Of a stretch of 64,000 bases of DNA, positions 35,935 through 50,245 are shown piece by piece. This stretch comes from Helichrysum umbraculigerum (lineage: Eukaryota > Streptophyta > Magnoliopsida > Asterales > Asteraceae). The stretch lies in NCBI GenBank assembly GCA_949592205.1, contig CATIUR010000003.1:140903259-140967258 (forward strand). Direction: 5' to 3'. The notes beneath the pieces were generated by a model. The model did no database searches. It was not told where the DNA came from and saw nothing but the letters and a program-made list of their open reading frames with translations. The position numbers and the translations under genes were made by a program. Position 1 is the first letter of the stretch, and every line of letters starts with the position of its first letter.

Positions 35935-36920
35935 TTTTTCTACTGCATTTTGAATAAACCATATTGCATTTTTTGCATATATTTTTAGTACATATTGTTT
36001 GTTTTGTACTGCATTTTGTATCACATATTATTATTTTTCTACTGCATTTTGTATCAAATTATACCGCATATTGTTTGTTTTTACTACATTTTGTATATAA
36101 CTTTTACTACATCATTATTTTTTCGATATATGTTAGCCTTTTTTCACTGCATTTTGTATATACTATTGTTTTTTAACTACGACTCGTATATATATTTTTC
36201 TGCATCTTCTATATACGACGTTAGCAAAATACAATACAAGTGGATAAATATGTATAATATAAAATGCAGTAAAAAAACGAAAAATATGTACTAAATGAAA
36301 TATATACAAATACAGTAAAAACAACAATATATATTATACTATTATTAAAAATGCAGTACAAATTGATGATATGTATAATATAAAAATGCTAGTAAAAACA
36401 AACAATATGTAATAAATGAAACATACGTAAAATGCAGTGAAAATAACAAAATGCAATTCAAATAAATTATGTATAATATAAAATGCTGTAAAAAGCGAAC
36501 AATATATAATAAATGAAATATGTGCAAAATGCAGTAAAAATAACAATACGTATTATACTTTTATACAAAATGCAGTACAAATAGATAATGTATATAATAT
36601 AAAATGCAGTTAAAAAAAAACAATATGTAATACATGAAATATATGCAAAATGCAGTAAAATAACAAAATGCAGTATAAATTTAACAAAATGCATTACAAA
36701 TTTAACAAAATGCAGTACAAATAGATTATGTATAATATAAAATGCAGTAAAAACAAACAATATATATTAGATCGAGTTGTATAGATAAAATGCAATAAAA
36801 CTAACAAAATGCAGTACAAAACGAATAATATGTACTATACATATATATAAAAAATGCAGTAAAATTAATAATATGCATTATAATTTTAACAAAATGCAGT
36901 ACAAAAGGATAATAAAAATC
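35935..36920. repeat. Repeat block of ACTGCATTTTGT words with opposed halves
   Basis: From 35935 to 36215 the plus strand carries at least seven ACTGCATTTTGTAT-like words. From 36255 to 36920 it carries their reverse complement (AAAATGCAGTA) about twenty times. In the second half a compound unit of roughly 100-140 bp recurs, starting near 36348, 36455, 36567, 36707 and 36807. Poly-T and poly-A flank the outer sides (35850-35920, 36930-36975), so the block is a diverged foldback built of tandem repeats. Confidence 0.8.
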
Positions 36921-36975
36921 AATTGAAAAAAATTATTTGAAAAAAAAGTTTTTTCAAAAAAAAAAAAAAATTACA

Positions 36976-37564
36976 TTAAAATCAGCGGCCGGCAACGGGT
37001 GATAAGAGGAAATGGTTTACAATATTAAGAAAGTGGAGGGGTTAAAAAAGAAATTTGACAATATAACATGTGGCACATTTTGAGTGGTGTAACACCTCTA
37101 GTCAAATACCCCCAACTTCACCCTTTTTCTATACAGGAAAGGCTGTAGGTATCATTATGTAGTATTTATATTTATAATTTATAATAATAAATAAATATCA
37201 AAGCATTGGAATTAACAATTATTTTGCAACTTTTAGGGATTCATAAGTCTAACCAAAAAGGGTTTCCAACAAGAAAAATATTTTTCTCAATCAACTAAAT
37301 ACTGTTTGCTTATGTGTTTCGGTTAATTGCATTTGATGTAAAATTGTTCTAATTCAGCTAGCAGCCTTAATAACGATATCATAGGAAGAAGATGAAAATA
37401 CTATCTGTATAACCTTTCTCTATATGGCACACGAACTCAACATTCATATCTATACACATCATCCAGCCATGTCCCTCTATATTTTATAAACGCATACCTG
37501 ACCTCCAATCTAAAATCAACAAACAAGTATAAAGAATGAACCCTGACAAATAGCATGCTAAAAA
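36976..37564. other. Intergenic stretch, 3' flank of the BTB/ARM gene
   Basis: AT-rich, no coding signal. It probably contains the minus-strand gene's 3' UTR. Confidence 0.5.
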
Positions 37565-40500
37565 TCACATATGACTACCTCGTTCAGAGATTCTAGAAAC
37601 AGATGCAACACGTACTATCTCGACAAGATCTTCATCAAGTTGAAGAAGCTCTCCAGAGTTACGAAGATGATGATAGGAGGGTGCCATATATTTAGCAGTT
37701 AACTCTACCAAATCCCACTGGAAGCAATCAGCCGCGATTTGGATTATTTTGATTGCCATGTTGACTGAATCTAAGCAGGTCACAATTACTTTGTAACATT
37801 CCTTGTGAATTTCTTCGAGAAGCCAACTATCTGACAGACAGTAAAGCTCCACGTACGGAATCACTTCATCTAATTTCTCTTGTTCGTTTAGATTATTCCA
37901 TAAACAACCATATAAGGGTTTCGGCAATAGTTTACCGCAATAAAACCAGTTAACTAGTCTTACCAGTGCTTTCCAACCAAGATCCACCTTTATAGTTTCT
38001 GACGTGCTGCAAACAAATTATATATAAGTATCAGAGTCAGAAAACATCCTAATGAAATACACAAAGGTAAGAAAATCCCTTAGAAAAATTTAACATATAT
38101 CTCCAAGTACCTTTCTTGCATTCCAGAACAAAGCAAAGCACGCATGTGCTCACAACTTGCACATAAAATGGCCTTGTGAGCGTGTACGTGTGGTTGTGAT
38201 AGAGAACATACTTTACACATCCATTCCTCACGTGTATCCTTTGCTTCAAGAACAATGTCCCTACAATAGGGAACATATCAGGTAAACACCGGTACAGGGC
38301 ATCCAATGGTGCAAAAGATTGTGTCATTACAACAATAAAACTTCTAGAATCTATTATTTATCATCTAAGAACAATCAAATGCCCTATGTGGCCATGTCTA
38401 AGTAAGCATACGGTGTAAAGCATAAACTAACGACCCAAATTAATGTTATAAATCTTAAACTAACATGTTTAAGCCTTTTATCCGTGTAAAATGTAAGTTC
38501 TGTCAGTTATAATGCTAATGATATCAAAGGTCGCACTAAAACACTCCCGCTGATCCACCATGAAATTCAACTTTGTGTATTACTTTTATGTCCAAAATAA
38601 GTCTCATTAGAAGTAAAATTTAACGTCTATTTATATATTACGTACATATTTGCAAAATTTGGGAAGCTAACTCGTATTGTGGAACAGGGGGAATGCATTA
38701 TAAAGCAGAAAGGAATAGAATTAAATTAAGAGAATGGTATCCGTACGAGAAATGAGAACCATTTGGCCCAAGAGCAGAGGTAAGGTCAAAGCTTGGAACT
38801 GGTGTTCTCCATTTGGGACGACTTTTGCATAGCATTTGCAATAAAGGCTGCAAATTACAATGTTTCGCTAATGTTTTCAGTTTCTTCATAGTGTCTTCTC
38901 CTGCCCTCAAATGTCCCGAGTATACATATTCCAACAACTTCAATAACACCTCTTGATTGACATGAGCTGAAAGCCGAACTTCTTTTCTCACGAAATGACC
39001 GATAGAAGTTGTTTCATCAGATGGCAAGAGTGATGGACAACGAACTCTAACAATGACACCATGAACATTTACATGTTCCTGGTCAGCAAGAATTAGTGTC
39101 AAATTTGTACGTTCATCCCCACTGAGGACATTGCCAATCCTATTGCCAAGTTCAGACGCAAATCCGTAAAAACCAAAATAGCTAAGAAGATAAGCACCGT
39201 ACCATCTCGGTCCAGAAGCACGTGAACTGATGCAAATCTCCTGCATGTCAGTTATTATTTGAGCCTCGGTTGACTCAAAAACATGACCTTTTACTGAACC
39301 ACTATGGTGTACTAATTCAGCTAGCCCTACCAAACCATAAAGCGATAACATTTCATCACCTTGCCAATCTTCTTCACACTCATAGCAACACAACTTCAAG
39401 TTATGGTCACAATAATGAAGTGATGTATTCATCCGATCAGCATGAATGCGGTTTCTTGATGATACTTGTACGAAAGATAACAATATCTTTATCCCTTGAT
39501 TTTTCATAACATACCTACGATATTGAGGTAGACCCGAATAAGTTGCCAAGCTTATAAGGTTTATCACTTGAAGATTTTCAGACACTAAATTGACACCCAA
39601 TTTGAGGGTATTCAGTAGGTACTTGACATCCTCCTTGGCATATGGCTTCAACATTACCGACAATACAGACTTGGCCTGTGATGCAATATACTTGGAGGGG
39701 GAATAAATCATCAATAAAACAGCTCGAGATGCCGGCTCATTTACAACATTTTGGCAACGCTGACGGGTTGAACGCAATGAATCCACGAACCCTAAGCTGT
39801 CAAAAGGCACAAGCAAATAATTGAAATACATCATCAACACCATGCAACAAAGTTGGGGTCTAGGATTAACAAGCATAGTTAATAGTTGAGGTAATGATAT
39901 ACAATATATATGTATAACAGGGTCGATTTGTTTATATTTTTTTATTTATTTTAATTAAAAGGATAAACTCTAAAAGATTAGCTGGTCAAATAATTTGAAA
40001 AGTTGAAACTTGAAAGTAGCCAGAAGTCAATTTGTAATGCAAACATATTCTAAATTGTTTTAGTAGAAGAAGATCATTACCACGCGCATGTGATGAGGAT
40101 GTTAAGGTGATGTTCATTTTTAAGCATTTTCGCAGTGAAATCTTCTGCACAGTTAGCTGCAAGCCCTCCAAGAATATCCCACACATGAGGCTTAAATACA
40201 GGTAAATAATTAGCACTTAATGCCTCTTGGGCCATGGATGCCAGTTCCTCTGATGAAGAAAACTTATCGGAGAGTAGCTTGATATGTAAATCATCTAGGA
40301 GTAGCTTCAGAAGAACACCATCGATTCCTTGTTTCCAGAAATAACCGTGATGCTTTCCGGGCCAACAAATGATCTTCGACACACAACAAGCACACCTAAT
40401 CAAGGACATTTGGTCTTTTGTAAGCTTCCCTAAATGCATGTTCCAATTGCTCAGTCCATTTATGATAGCTTTGACTAATGGCTCACAAAACGAGTCGATC

Positions 40501-42241
40501 ATTCTTAATCGCCCTTCATCATTTACCTATGTGACACACAATTAACCATTCATATTATGACTTAATATAATACATAATAGACGAAAAAAATTATGCTAAA
40601 AGATAGTTGATGACTAATACCGCAAAACATTCAGCCAGTGTAAATCCAGCCAACTGTAGGTAATTAGGATTACAGCTATCCATAGATTCCACCATCAGTT
40701 GTAAAGGGGAGTTTCCGCTATCTAAAAGCTTCTTAGCTCCATTTCTACATAAAGCTGATACCCAAAATTAGAAAATGTTTAGAGCTGATGTTTAAAGAAT
40801 CAAACACTATAGCACAAATTTTGAATACCTATTGTTGAATACAACTGCAAAACAGCAGCCTTCACCGAAATAATAGGCTCAAGGCTGAGAGAACTCAATA
40901 CTTCCATCAGATCACTATCGTTCCAAACACAAAATCTAGAAGATGGCCAACGCCACAATATTTTACTCAAAAGAGAGGTCGTCTCCAGGAAGAACTCAGC
41001 TGGTTTACTATCACCAGATCGTATATGGTGGATGATATTACTAATCGTCTCTGTTTCTTCCAATATTTTCCATACTTCTCTCTCTCGTTTGGAACTTAAA
41101 TACGATATGATCAAATTCAAAGCAGTGGCGCATGAAATAACAACTGGTACATGACATGAAGACAAAGAAGATGATATGGGATGGACTACATCCAACACAA
41201 GTGATTCAATAATTGAACTAGGTATAACATTGACCATTTTTACACACACTTTTGATGCTAATTTCATCACTGCTTCATTTTTCTGAAGAAGAGTAGTTCC
41301 CAGCGCCGGTACGATATCTGCCACCGACTCCTAGAAATAAGACATCAAACCAAACACTTAAAAAATTTATATATTTCTTAACCTAGATAAATTATTAAAT
41401 TATAATGTGTATATACCTTTACTAAAGGGTGTTGTGATGTTTCATTGGATATACAATCAAGAAACGCATCAATCGAACGAACTACATGTCTTTGTGTCTC
41501 GACATCTGTACAACACCATTTCCTCCCTCCCTCATCATTTCTGTGATTAGCGAAAAAGCATGTAAATTTTGGGCAAGCGACTTGAAAGCAACCAAATTTC
41601 ATGTTCTTACCAGTTCTCAACTAAATGGGTCTGTTACCAAAACTTGGTCTCACATCATATGCAACCAAGTTCTGATTTTTAAAAACTTAAAAATGCTACC
41701 AAATCTCAACTTTTTGCATAATGAGCCATCAAGGCACAAAAAAAGTGATACTTGGAGTTGGTGCAAACATGAAAACTGATGCTATCTTAAGCATTATACA
41801 AACAAAAATCACCATGTAAACTTTCTGAAGCGGATGTTTTGAGCTGGAAATCAAGCACATCAACTATTTAAGATATGCTTGGTTAAGTATATTTTCTTAG
41901 CTTATTTATATATAAAAAAGCTCACAAACTCATTTTTAATGGCTTAGGGGATTAAATTAGCCATAAGCAGAATCTTATTTGCTCATTATCCGTTAAAACG
42001 GAACTTAACAACCTTTCAAAATTTCAATTAAGATTGATTAACATGAAGATTAATAGATAGATAGATACATACACATAGGGCTTTAGTAGAAAAAAAGATG
42101 GAATCTACAAAGTGAAGAGAAGAAGTCAAAGAACCTGAGACCAAGACGTAGGGCATTATAAAGGCGATTATGAAGAGTGAAGAAACGACCGTTTAAACCT
42201 CGATTGTTTTCCGCAACCTGCTTCGTTGACGATGATCGCAT
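37565..42241 (-). CDS. ARM-like and double BTB/POZ protein (similar to Arabidopsis At1g04390)
   Basis: Eight exons with GT-AG borders and one frame: 42135-42241, 41417-41540, 40829-41330, 40621-40754, 40081-40526, 38747-39796, 38111-38260 and 37565-38006, encoding 984 residues. I chose the start MRSSSTKQVAENNRG (ATG 42239-42241) because related proteins begin MRSSS; an upstream in-frame Met exists. Residues about 60-600 are helical, ARM-repeat-like (DVETQRHVVRSIDAFLDCIS; MVESMDSCNPNYLQLAGFTL). One BTB-like domain spans about 668-770 (LTLILADQEHVNVHGVIVRV ... LLKLLEYVYSG). A second begins at 789 (DIVLEAKDTREEW ... HAHKAILCASCEHMRALL). BTB proteins of this kind are candidate substrate adaptors of CUL3 ubiquitin ligases (family knowledge); the exact role is unknown. 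Confidence 0.9.
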
Positions 42242-43225
42242 TTTTTTTTTTATCGAGTATCTGGATTGCAATTCCAATTGTCTGGTTTTTTTAATTTTAT
42301 TTAATTTGAAGCTTTAGCTCAATTATTTGAAGATTTTGGTATCTTTTCAAAAAGAATTGTCTTTTTTAGATGAAAAGGGTGTAAATTTACTTGATTCCGG
42401 CGAGATATGTAACGAGCTTCGAGTCGGTTGGTGGGGGTGTTCGAATAGTAATAACGGTGACATAAATATCCGGATTTTGTGTATGGGCTTTACTTTTACA
42501 TTTGGGCCTTAGACATTTTTCCTCTTTTTATTTACTCGCTTAACAAAATTTTCTTGCTTTACAAATTTTGTTCTATTTTCATTTTTCAATGATAAAGGTG
42601 TACGATCAAAGCGGCAGCCGCAAGAGATAACAAAAAAACATGCAGTCAGTCATGGTGTGAAAGAAGGGTGTTTTGGTAATTTTGTTAGGACTTAACTGTC
42701 CATATGTTAGATTTAACACGGGAGGGACGGACTTGAGACAAAAAAGAAAGTACAGGGATGGCCGGTGTAATAAAATGTCAAGAGGGATGATCACTGAGAA
42801 AGTGAAAGACCACAAGGACGTATTCTGTAATTTACCCAACATTTTTAATAATAACTTAGCATGCACTTCGCATTATTTACTTTACATGTCATTATTCCCC
42901 AACAATGTAACATAAAATTCAAAAATATCATTCACCTTCTGTATGTCAAACATCCGAAAGTTATGCCTATCGAACAAGATCCATAACAAATAAAGATTTG
43001 CACTTAAACACTATGTAATGTGCACTAATCTATATCAAATCGTGTATATATCTCATAGAAAATTGAAAACATTTATCCTATTAATTATACCGTCAACAAC
43101 ATACTTAATATCTCCTTGGCGTTATTTATAAGGAAGTAAAAAAATTTTGATGTAAAATACTACGTGCGATTATATATAAAATTTTCAAAACTATAGCCTT
43201 GTTTTACATAAAATATGTGATTGGG
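42242..43225. other. 5' flank of the BTB/ARM gene
   Basis: Contains the minus-strand promoter and 5' UTR. Around 42650-42840, the words CAGGGATGGCCGGTGTAATAAAA and TTCTGTAATTTACCC resemble the outer ends of the foldback element at 28355-31125, so a decayed relative may sit here. No gene seen. Confidence 0.45.
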
Positions 43226-43544
43226 TTAGAGCACAGGGTGTGGTACACGGTGTTCTGGAGGGTGTTCTGGAGAATGTTGAAAGTGTGGATTCTGTGGTGT
43301 GGTGAAACTGAATTCACAGTGTTCTGGACAGTGTTCTGGAGTTTTATATTATTTGTTTTATTTGATTTTTTAATGATGATAATTGTATAAATTAACATTT
43401 AAAAATATATAAATCAAATAAAATTGGGAAATAATTAAATATATAAATTAATATTTAAAAACACATAAATAAAATTAAAACAAAACATTTCATTCATGAT
43501 ACCTACCACCCAAGGTGGCAACGTGTACCACTGTACCACCTCCC

Positions 43545-43569
43545 TTTTATTATTATTATTATTATTATT

Positions 43570-43622
<53 letters not shown>
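43545..43622. repeat. (TTA)n followed by (TA)n microsatellite
   Basis: About 25 bases of TTA repeats then about 50 of TA, inside the putative MITE. Confidence 0.95.
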
Positions 43623-43624
<2 letters not shown>

Positions 43625-43626
<2 letters not shown>

Positions 43627-43715
43627 GTTGTAACCCATATTCTTCTTCTCCTTCTTTCTCGAAGCACTTGCAGTAACCCATCTTCTTCTTCTCCTTCTTT
43701 CTCATATTCAAACAG
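43625..43715. repeat. Tandem duplication, pyrimidine-rich
   Basis: GTAACCCAT...CTTCTTCTCCTTCTTTCTC occurs twice, at about 43630-43661 and 43673-43704. Confidence 0.8.
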
Positions 43716-44015
43716 AAAAAAGGAACAAAAAACAATTAAAAATGTGAGAACATCGAATAGATACTATAACACCCCTCATTCTATACATCAATATTATATG
43801 ATTTTACTCGGAAGCGTATATTAAAAACATACTTTACTATTATACATACTGAAAATGTACATAACTTTTCAAAATATGATACACCATAGTTTAAAGTTAT
43901 TAAAACACTGTACACATATTACACAAACGGAGTATTATATAATTCCAAACTTAGTTTATAACAAAACTATATCAGAGTTCACAGAGCAGTCAAACATTCC
44001 ATGCCAAAGGCATCA

Positions 44016-45984
44016 TATAACACCCCTCGTTAATTAAAAACAATCATATAATATTGGCGACTCGGAAGCGTATATTTAAAACATTTCAATCAATGTACTC
44101 AAAATGTCAATAGACTTTTTCAAAGCCAAACACATGACATTTCAACAAACTCGGTGTTATATGATTCAAAACACTTTTACAGTTATAAAAATAACATCAG
44201 AGTAACAGCCTGTCAAACATTCCATCCAGTCCAACAACCTCCTGCCCCATATGTCCCATTAAAATACAACCTGTAGGAAGAATTGTGGTGGGGTTAGCAC
44301 AACGCTAAGTGAGTGAACCAATAACAACAGTCCAACTCAGCATAACAATCTGTTTACATCAAATAACAATAAACAGACAATAAACAATGAATCAATTATT
44401 CAATCACTAGCCGACATTCACAATGTCATTCAAGCCACGTCAAGAGGATCGGTGGTCCCTGAGCAACCATATACCTATAGTTTAACTGTATTTGGCCTAT
44501 ACAGCACTACCGATAACTTGTTGTCGATCACACACGACCTAGATCTCTAAACCGACATTTCAAGTTTCCGAGATCTCCTGTCGTCTACAACAACAACAAC
44601 AAGCCCAACCATCAAATCAAGTTGACCTCTGAATACCACACATTGGCATAGTCTCAGCCAAGCAAGTAAACACGCCAGACTATCATGGCAAAGTAACACA
44701 ACAGATGCATCATATCACAGTAATATAATAAATTACTCGTTGTAAATCAAATCATTACAACTAAATCACACTGAGGTTACAGATCCACTCACCGACTACC
44801 TCAGACCTCCACTCAGTAGTCTAATATCACTGAGCCTTCTCCACATCTGAGAATCAACCAATCAAATATAAGTTAGTAATCAAATCATAAATACTAAACT
44901 TATATCAATCTTTAACATTAGGAACTTAACATAATCTACATCAAGATTACTAGTTCCTAACTATCCACTAATGATTTATAATATAATCATTATCATCTAT
45001 TAACATATATCAATTAGCAATCATATTACTTATTAACAAACAAACAAGAAATGTTGTACCTGCCCTTCAAGCCGCCGGCTTCCTCTTAGAAGCCGCCGGC
45101 TTCCTAACCTCACCCGCCGGCTTCACTTCAACAACCGCCGGGTAATTTACCAAATGTGGTAACAGAACTAAAACCCGTTTTAAAGCTTATACCAACCGCC
45201 GGGTCGGGTTTATACCCGCCGGTTTCCTACAAAACATCACAAGCCGCCGGCTTGGCTTATGAAGCCGCCGGCTTCGGCTAACAAGAACAAGCCGCCGGCT
45301 TGGCCAAAGAAGCCGCCGGCTTCTGGCCTCGTCCCAGCCCAGCACGAACAGCAGAAACCCTAACTCGCGGGTTTAATCCCCAAAACACCAAAAACTCGTT
45401 TTTAAACGGTTATAAACCTCAAATATCATCACATAATCAATATGTAACACTTATAACCTGTTTCTAACATCCAAATCTCTCAAATCATCAATTTACCCAA
45501 ATTCAATCAAAATCAAATTCTTAAATACACAAGAATACTTACTGATTGAAGAGCATAATGATGATAATCTGATCATGATGAAGTTTCACGAGAATCACAA
45601 CTTCCTGATTTGATTTCTAGTTTGATTTGGAGGTTTTCAGAGAGTTTCTGTGAGTTTCAGAATAAAATGAATAACTTTCCTAAATAGGAAAGGATATATA
45701 TAAGTCGGCTCATCCAACCGCCTTCAATATACGGGTATAATTTAATACCCCATCTCAATCTATTGTCTGGAACCCGAAAACCACTTGCGAGTCCAAATAT
45801 TTTATTGCACCGTCAACTATATTAATTTACAACAATTAATAATTCCCTTATCACATTGGAATATTCGACTCCTATTCCAATTATTTCAACTATTTCAAAC
45901 AATATTATTTCCAAACACATTTAAATATATAATTAAATCAAGGAATAATATATAAACAACTAGGTCCATTTCGAGGATGTTACA
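44016..45984 (-). repeat. 3' LTR of the LARD
   Basis: 1969 bp. Lacks about 24 bases near 44470 (CGGTTTGGCACCCAAGAACA region) and one 21-bp palindromic unit that are present in the other LTR. Confidence 0.9.
45069..45325. repeat. Palindromic word array in the LARD 3' LTR
   Basis: Six copies of the odd palindrome AAGCCGCCGGCTT (starts 45069, 45090, 45241, 45262, 45289 and 45310) plus partial CCCGCCGG words. Several are followed by TCC or TGG, and units 20-28 bases apart form short tandems. Confidence 0.88.
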
Positions 45985-46002
45985 ACTCTCCCCTCCTTAA
46001 AG
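45985..46002 (-). other. Polypurine tract of the LARD
   Basis: Minus-strand TTTAAGGAGGGGAGAGT-like sequence abutting the 3' LTR. Confidence 0.75.
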
Positions 46003-49000
46003 AGATTTCGCCCCGAAATCTAACATCAATCAATCTGACTAATGTGATAATATCACATATATCTTATCAAACATTAATCCTCAATAGTAACTTACAACTA
46101 TACTCAAACTGTTTGAATTCTTTCCACATGCACATATCCAAATGTACATGCTTCTATCTTTTCCTACGTACACATACAGTGCGTCTAATCAATATCATCA
46201 ATCAGATATATCTTATAGACAAACACTTACTTCAACAAGTGAAACCTACAATCACTTAATCAACAAGTAAAACTTAACATTACTTAATAGGTCTATGCAA
46301 CCCGAAATTAGCAACATGCTAAAATCTTTAACCTATTCTCACTGTTCATCACTGTTAACAATAAAATAGCAGCAACAATATCACAACAGTGGTTATCAAA
46401 CCACAATGTTCCTAGCAACATTGAAATAAAATTCAACTCACGACTTACAATCAGCCTAATATACAGATAACAATTTCAAATCTCTACTATCAAAGATTTA
46501 AAATCCAATTCTAGGTCAACTTTTCATCCCAAAAGTTTCATACCTATACTATTGTGAATAACCAATCATATTCACATATCATTACAATCATATGAAATCC
46601 TTTACTTAGAAGTAATCCAGATTCATATCACCTTAATAAGCACAGCAGAGGTCACACTCAGTAGGTAAAACTACAATCAACAAGTACTTTGCTCAATCAA
46701 CAATAGTACCACAATCAAATATTACCTACATTCAACCAACCTCTACATTGACTTATTTCTGCTTGTAACTCCTTTCATTACAATCTATCAATTGTCAACA
46801 ACAACAATTTACACAACCAATAATCACAACACTAATGATTATACACTACAGTATACCCATCAATACTTACTATGTATCTCCAAAGTCTAACTAACCATCA
46901 AGTTAAAACTTATTTATTACTTAAATTGGTAAGACATCAATAATATTCTCTTAGCAACCAGTTATTTCAATTCAACTTTACAATCTTAAACTACTAATCA
47001 CAAGCAATTAGAATTTATACAACTTTAACCACCCAATCATTCAACACTAGATCCCGTCAATCTAGCAACTAAGTCAGTCTTAATCCACATATTATGATAC
47101 TACAGGTCAAGCATCACAATATCACATTATCAAAATGTGCTACCTTTCAACACATTTCCAACAAAATCTATATCAAGTTAATCACAATTAACTGACCTCC
47201 ACATATCTTATGACACATTTTAATTCATTCTATTAAAACTTATCATGCCATTTATTATCATGTATACCACACATACATACCTACACAACTTCAGATATTT
47301 TCTTAAATGGACATGTACACATCAATTCCATTTCATTCTATACACTAGGCCATTCAGACGGGTAAAGTCTTTATCAAGCCTTCTCAATACTATTAGTCAT
47401 CACATATCCATACCACAGGACATGGAACAATTACCAATCAACAACTCTATGTTTCACTTATATACTTACCAACTCGTATATAACTTAAACAATTTAACTT
47501 AAACTTACAAGAAAAGCTTGGTGAATACAATTATCACCTATCAATTTCAAGGTTTCCCTTACCCTCTAACACATACAATTTCTTAAAATATGAACAATCA
47601 TTCAATTCATATTTCCTCAATTTATCAAACAAAGATCTACTAAATCTTTAACACCATCCAACTCCAGATATACTTTCATATCATACCTTATTTGGATCTA
47701 ATCCCAATTTACCACTTTATCACTTACTTTAGTTGTATACGATCAACAAATAACTAAAGAATCCATTCAATTCTTTCGATACTTAAGTGATTCACCATGA
47801 GGTACCAGTCAACCTATGCAACCCTTAATAATAACTTTCAATTATTTCTTATCTCACATTCTTACCCAATCAAAGCTATCATCACAAGCTTCATACACTG
47901 ATAAGATTTTCTTATCACATTACTAATCAATGTGATTTAATTATTCTAACATATCTTAGCAAATTATAACTGTCATATCAAACAATGACTTCATATCTGT
48001 ATAATTTTTTCAACACATATTCAGTTCAAATATTAAATATTACCCAACTGAATACTCAATTATACTTAACACTATTTCAATTACTTAATACTAGCTTTAA
48101 GTAATAACTCAAGTCTCACAAACTTAGATCATTCATCTATCTCCTTTGGATTTTCAATGACCCGTTTCAACATAATGTGACCAATCTAGGAATTCAATCA
48201 CATTCCACACAATCATAACATTTCAATCTATGTTAGACTATTTCAACACAAACAGTTGACTATGTGTCAACCTTGATCTCAATCAACCAATCAATAAAAT
48301 CCTCTAACTGCTGTTTCTCAAGTTTGACATATCCTCAAACCAATCACAAGCAATTAATTTTATACACAGTTCTCTATTCATGGTTTGACTTTCAAAGTTA
48401 ACATACTATCAATATTAACTCGCAACAAACCATTTCATCTTATATGTTCACCTTCAAACATATATTTTAAATTATTACTTTCAATAATCTTATCAATCCT
48501 TCACAAGGACAAGGTCAACCTACATCAGTATTGGCTCCATACAAGCCATTCCATATTATGTGTTTACTTTCAAATATATATTTCACATTATTACTCTAAA
48601 TAATACTAAGAATCCTTAAACCAAACAATATCAACATATTTCAACTTTGGATTCATACAAGCCAATTATAATATAGTGGTTCACTTAAACACTATACAAA
48701 TTCACCTATGGGCAATTTGACACAATCAGTTACAACTACATTTTTAACAAAATCAAATTAGTCAACTAGGTTTATCATCAAAACCTCTATCAATGACCAT
48801 TATTATTTACACTCTTACCTTTACCATCTAAAGGTCACAGTTCTATCAACTGATTGTTTTCTTATCAAAACAACTATTAAACAACTTAGCATACTATCAT
48901 GCTCCTTATCCAAAATCACATTACATTTCTTTTATACCAAGTAGCCTCAACAAGTTCATGTGACACAACATAATATAACAACGGTGATCAGGCGTTGCAA

Positions 49001-50227
49001 GATTATGTTCTTCACAATCCATTCTCAGGCTACTCTACATTATAATTATCAATGTGATCTACTCTTATCTCATATATATTAAATACTTTATGATTTCAAA
49101 TCAATCAACATCTATTTAATAGTTTCTAACAGCTGATACATACTCAAAATCAGCTTACTACTTTACATATTCAACCTTACATATGCAAGTCATCTCAAAT
49201 ACACACAATGTTCTAATTTTCAACAACTGAATTACTCAGTATATCACTTATCTGAAACCTCAAACATATGATAACCTATCATCATAGTTTCAATACTTAA
49301 CACTAATCAATGTCCCTATTTCCTCAAAATTCAGGACACATCTTATTTGACTATCATCACTTTGACATATGCTATCATATCAAGCATCACTGTCACAACA
49401 AGTCTACTTAATCATGTTACTATCAAACATTTCATTTATTAATTCACAATTGACCAGAAAGATCTATCACTTCCCAATCAATTTCACATTATCATACTCT
49501 ACATTTCTCTTAAACCTATCAGTCATGGTTTAGATCAAGTGTTTAACTATAATCAAGACATATCATATAGTCACATAAACACATATTGTCTCAAATAGCA
49601 GTCATTTTCAAATCAAATGACACAACCTTCCTTAACAAGGATTTAGATCACACCTTGTGGTCAATCTACTAATATAATACTATTAATTATATTATTTCAC
49701 CAATAAAGACACCTCTTAGGTTCTAACATCAATCCAGTTAAAACCTTACGCAACTCTTTTCTACTCATTTAATCATATTTCTGCATTTCAATTTAATCAG
49801 AAATACTAGCCACTATGAGCAACTCATTTAATACCTCTATCTGATATCAACATATAACAATCACAGTTAACTCAAAACTGGGGAATCATATCAGTCTGAC
49901 TCGATTAACTTCACTACAAAGCTTACTCAACATAACAGAGTAAACAATACAAGTTAATTTAAATTAACAAAGGCTTATCAAAGATTACCTGACAAATCTT
50001 AAGCCAGCAATGTTGAGGAAACATGAAATAAATCAACCAGTTACTCATGTTCCTCCGTCTCTGCATTCAAACAAGAACTTCACAACTTGTTATGGGTTAG
50101 TACACATGCAACTAACTACTTTCTCATACATTCACAAATCAACTAAACCCACACCCACTGGAATGTTTGACTCAACTCAATCACAGTTCAGGATTGAACA
50201 ATCTATCATGTTCAATTCACCCAAACT
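46003..50227 (-). other. Non-coding interior of the LARD, strongly strand-asymmetric
   Basis: About 4.2 kb with only short frames. The plus strand is very poor in G: two 60-base lines I counted (46741 and 49381) have 4 G each against 15 and 14 C. CpG is nearly absent. Near 48421-48690 a unit of about 118 bases (ACAAGCCATTCCATATTATG...) recurs two to three times in degenerate form. Confidence 0.75.
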
Positions 50228-50242
50228 ATTGCTCTGATACCA
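50228..50242 (-). other. Primer-binding site of the LARD (initiator-Met tRNA)
   Basis: Minus-strand TGGTATCAGAGCAAT, three bases from the LTR, in the same arrangement as the Tekay element. Confidence 0.9.
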
Positions 50243-50245
50243 ACT

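Noticed and set aside
43435..43638. 67-codon frame through the TA microsatellite
   Set aside because: Low-complexity Tyr-Ile repeat produced by (TA)n.
46044..50237. Several 60-85 codon plus-strand frames in the LARD
   Set aside because: Expected by chance in G-poor DNA, where stop codons TAG and TGA are rare; none resembles Gag or Pol.
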